Assembly: GCA_009691925.1 (NCBI GenBank)
Contig: SIAG01000186.1
Coordinates: 1 to 7,873 of the forward strand
Direction: 5' to 3'
DNA from: Planctomycetaceae bacterium
GTDB lineage: Bacteria; Planctomycetota; Planctomycetia; Pirellulales; UBA1268
Length of the DNA: 7,873 bases
Position numbers and translations under genes: made by a program. Each line of letters starts with the position of its first letter. The first letter of the stretch is position 1. Positions 6,246 to 7,873 of the stretch are shown here, piece by piece. Below the pieces are notes generated by a model. It was not told the origin of the DNA. It did no database searches and saw nothing but the letters and a program-made list of their open reading frames with translations.

Positions 6246-7563
6246 CGTCACGTCCTCCCCGTTGCCGATCCCCCCGGACATTCCCCGCAGCCACCCCCAC
6301 CGTTTCCCCATCCGGCGGATCGACCCGCACCACGCGGCTGTGGATCCGGCCGGTGGCAAGTTGGGTGACGAGCTGTGTGTCGGCCGCAAGGCCCTCCGCC
6401 GAGACCAGTGGCCGCGCCGCCCGCACCCCGTCGGCCGCGCTCCAGGTAACCGAGTAGCCGCGGGCGAGGATCGCCAGTGGGCTGACGGCGTCGAGCCGTC
6501 CTGCCGCCGCGGCCAAGCGCTCCCGCGCCCGCTCGATGCCCCCGGCCACCAATCGTTTCAGGCGGGCCTCGTGGGTGTCGACGATCGTCCGGCGGTCGCG
6601 GAGAATCCAGGATGGGTCGACGAGCATCCGCGCGTTGGCGAGGCGCTGGAGCCATTCGCGGGCCGTCGCCGCGCGGCGGAGCAGTCCGGCGTGGAGCCGT
6701 TGATCGAGCGTGCCGACGGTGGCGAGGAGCTGGTGGCGGTCGGGGGAGATCCGGACCGCGGCATCGGTCGGCGTCAGGGCGCGGACGTCGGCGGCGAGGT
6801 CGGCGAGCGTGACGTCGATCTCGTGCCCCACGCCGGCCACGATCGGGATCGGGCTCATGGCCACGGCCCGCACGAGCGGCTCTTCGTTGAAGGCCCACAG
6901 ATCCTCGAGGCTGCCGCCGCCGCGGACCAGCGCGATGACATCGACGGGCGGCATGAGGCGGCCCGCCCGGGCGATGGCCGCGGCCACCTCCGCCGCGGCG
7001 CCGGCCCCCTGAACGCGCGACGGCACGACAATCACCTCCGCCGCCGGCCAGCGGCCGCGGAGCGTCTGGAGGAAGTCGTGGAGCGCAGCGCCGGCGGGGC
7101 TGGTGACAACGGCGATCCGGCGTGGAAAACGGGGCAGCGGCCGCTTCCGCTGCGGGGCGAACAAGCCCTCCGCCTCGAGCGTCGCCTGGAGCCGGCGGAG
7201 CTTCGCCTCCAGCGCCCCCGTGCCGACAGCATGCATCCGATCGATCGAAAGCTGATACGTGCCCCGCGGCGGGTAAACCTCGACGCGCCCATGGCAGATG
7301 ACCTCGAGGCCGTCCTCCGGTTCGATCGCCAGGAGGGGGAGCGCCCCCCGCCAGACGATCCCGCGGAGGACGGCAGCGGCATCTTTGATCGCGAGGTAGA
7401 CATGGCCCGAGGCGGCGCGGACGACGTTCGTGACTTCGCCTGCCACCCACACGTCGGCAAATCGCCCCTCGACGCATTCCTTGATGCGGGCGGTCACCTC
7501 GCCGACGCCCGGCACGTCCGGTGGCGGTCCGCTGCGACGCTCGATACCTTGGAGGGTGTCCAT
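6235..7563 (-). CDS. xseA: Exodeoxyribonuclease VII large subunit
   Basis: Catalytic subunit of exonuclease VII, a metal-independent single-strand exonuclease that cuts from both ends; 442 residues, a normal length. Residues about 16-112 form the N-terminal OB-fold, with VWVAGEVTN (38-46), GHVYLAIKD (53-61) and the YPPRGTYQL strand (97-105). The catalytic domain follows: AVVTSPAGAALHDFL (151-165, Asp163), VRGGGSLEDLWAFNEE (213-228, Arg214) and GVGHEIDVTLADLAADVRALTPT (244-266, His247 and Asp250). These match E. coli D155, R205, H238 and D241, so the enzyme should be active. A long Arg/Ala/Leu-rich helical stretch (about 274-360) is the expected coiled region that holds XseB, and it ends with LARGYSV. 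The ATG at 7563 has no clear ribosome site. It is the first gene of the minus-strand block. Confidence 0.97.
   Translation of the reverse strand: MDTLQGIERRSGPPPDVPGVGEVTARIKECVEGRFADVWVAGEVTNVVRAASGHVYLAIKDAAAVLRGIVWRGALPLLAIEPEDGLEVICHGRVEVYPPRGTYQLSIDRMHAVGTGALEAKLRRLQATLEAEGLFAPQRKRPLPRFPRRIAVVTSPAGAALHDFLQTLRGRWPAAEVIVVPSRVQGAGAAAEVAAAIARAGRLMPPVDVIALVRGGGSLEDLWAFNEEPLVRAVAMSPIPIVAGVGHEIDVTLADLAADVRALTPTDAAVRISPDRHQLLATVGTLDQRLHAGLLRRAATAREWLQRLANARMLVDPSWILRDRRTIVDTHEARLKRLVAGGIERARERLAAAAGRLDAVSPLAILARGYSVTWSAADGVRAARPLVSAEGLAADTQLVTQLATGRIHSRVVRVDPPDGETVGVAAGNVRGDRQRGGRDDEP
6253..6260 (-). promoter_or_regulatory. Strong Shine-Dalgarno site fixing the xseB start
   Basis: GGGGAGGA on the minus strand, 7 bases before the ATG at 6245-6243 and inside the last codons of xseA. 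It is the best ribosome site in the window. It excludes the longer in-frame reading and supports separate, strong initiation of the small subunit, which is present in several copies per large subunit in known exonuclease VII. Confidence 0.75.
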
Positions 7564-7672
7564 GGCCGGGAGTCTAGCTGTCCGTGGAAGAAGTCATCCA
7601 TGACCTCGTCCGATCCACGATCTGCCAAGCCATCCCGTCGCCCCCCCGTCTCCCACCACTCCGGGAATCCAA
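7564..7672. promoter_or_regulatory. Divergent gap between xseA and the MFS gene, expected to hold both promoters
   Basis: The two flanking genes point away from each other, so promoters for both should lie in these 109 bases; that is inference from gene orientation. On the minus strand a TAGACT resembling a -10 box lies 9 bases before the xseA ATG, which would give an almost leaderless transcript, but no good -35 partner is seen. On the plus side only GGGA shortly before 7673 is visible as a weak ribosome site. A C7 run lies near 7641. Confidence 0.35.
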
Positions 7673-7873
7673 ATGTCGGACTCCGTCGACATCTCTGCTC
7701 CTGCCGCCACGGTCGATACGGCCCGCAGTGGCCCGCCACGCGGCGCGTTGCTCGTGATCTTCCTAACGGTGTTCATCGACCTTCTCGGCTTCGGGATCGT
7801 CCTCCCGGTGATGCCACGACAGGCGGGCCCCTACCTGGAGGCGCTCCGCCTCTCGCCGTTGGCGTCCGGGGCG
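7673..7873 (+). CDS. MFS transporter, TetA-like, N-terminal part (3' end outside window)
   Basis: The first 67 codons of a membrane transporter, cut by the window end. After about 24 polar residues (MSDSVDISAPAATVD and onward) comes the first transmembrane helix, RGALLVIFLTVFIDLLGFGIVLPVMP. The FxDLLGFGIVLPVxP pattern is typical of TetA-like major facilitator proteins (DHA1 drug:H+ antiporters and relatives). The following loop PRQAGPYLEALRLSPLASG leads toward helix 2. The substrate cannot be told from this fragment; many planctomycete members of this group have no known drug link. The ATG at 7673 has GGGA about 8 bases upstream and is the only start that places the helix correctly. It is transcribed away from xseA. 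Confidence 0.85.
   Translation, partial: MSDSVDISAPAATVDTARSGPPRGALLVIFLTVFIDLLGFGIVLPVMPRQAGPYLEALRLSPLASGA

Noticed and set aside
6248..7477. 409-codon minus-strand frame within xseA
   Set aside because: Same strand but shifted frame; nearly all Arg/Pro/Gly, no motifs, and xseA with all catalytic residues occupies the same bases.
7564..7672. Small minus-strand frame across the divergent gap into the MFS start
   Set aside because: It overlaps both flanking genes in shadow frames and shows no motif or ribosome site.

Overview
The window is GC-rich bacterial chromosome (about two thirds G+C by eye) carrying six complete genes and two genes cut by the window edges. Most of it is core housekeeping. 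I see no phage, transposon, CRISPR array, tRNA or rRNA. The organism is probably a planctomycete of the Pirellula/Rhodopirellula type. The main evidence is the 1-deoxyxylulose-5-phosphate synthase, whose unusual motif variants (TGHAGCS, MSICPRVGA, MCQGNKLEPVRE, GICESHA) match what I remember of the Rhodopirellula protein. A secreted protein resembling the planctomycete-rich DUF6263-type family, and a DnaA helix-turn-helix motif written RRSHST, agree with this. The assignment rests on memory of protein families, not on a search.

Layout: the 3' end of dnaA (1-516, +) converges on a minus-strand block that reads xseA (7563-6235), xseB (6245-5796), a 308-base gap, ispA (5487-4486), dxs (4417-2495), nadK (2424-1465) and a Tat-like secreted protein of unknown function (1465-578). 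Beyond xseA, a 109-base divergent gap leads to the start of an MFS transporter (7673 to window end, +).

The block is a variant of the common xseA-xseB-ispA-dxs cluster. XseA and XseB are the two subunits of exonuclease VII. Dxs makes the entry metabolite of the MEP isoprenoid pathway, and IspA condenses the resulting C5 units to farnesyl diphosphate. NadK makes NADP, whose reduced form the next MEP enzyme (DXP reductoisomerase, not in this window) uses. The xseA/xseB pair overlaps by 11 bases and nadK/secreted protein by one base, so both pairs look translationally coupled. The larger gaps before ispA, dxs and nadK leave room for separate control.

I found no undescribed system. The points most worth a second look are the secreted protein coupled to nadK, a 21-base tandem duplication in the xseB-ispA gap, a G-tract cluster and small hairpin just upstream of dxs, a C8 run directly after the nadK start codon, a substituted aspartate in the DnaA signature, and a strong excess of the palindrome CGATCG across the window.
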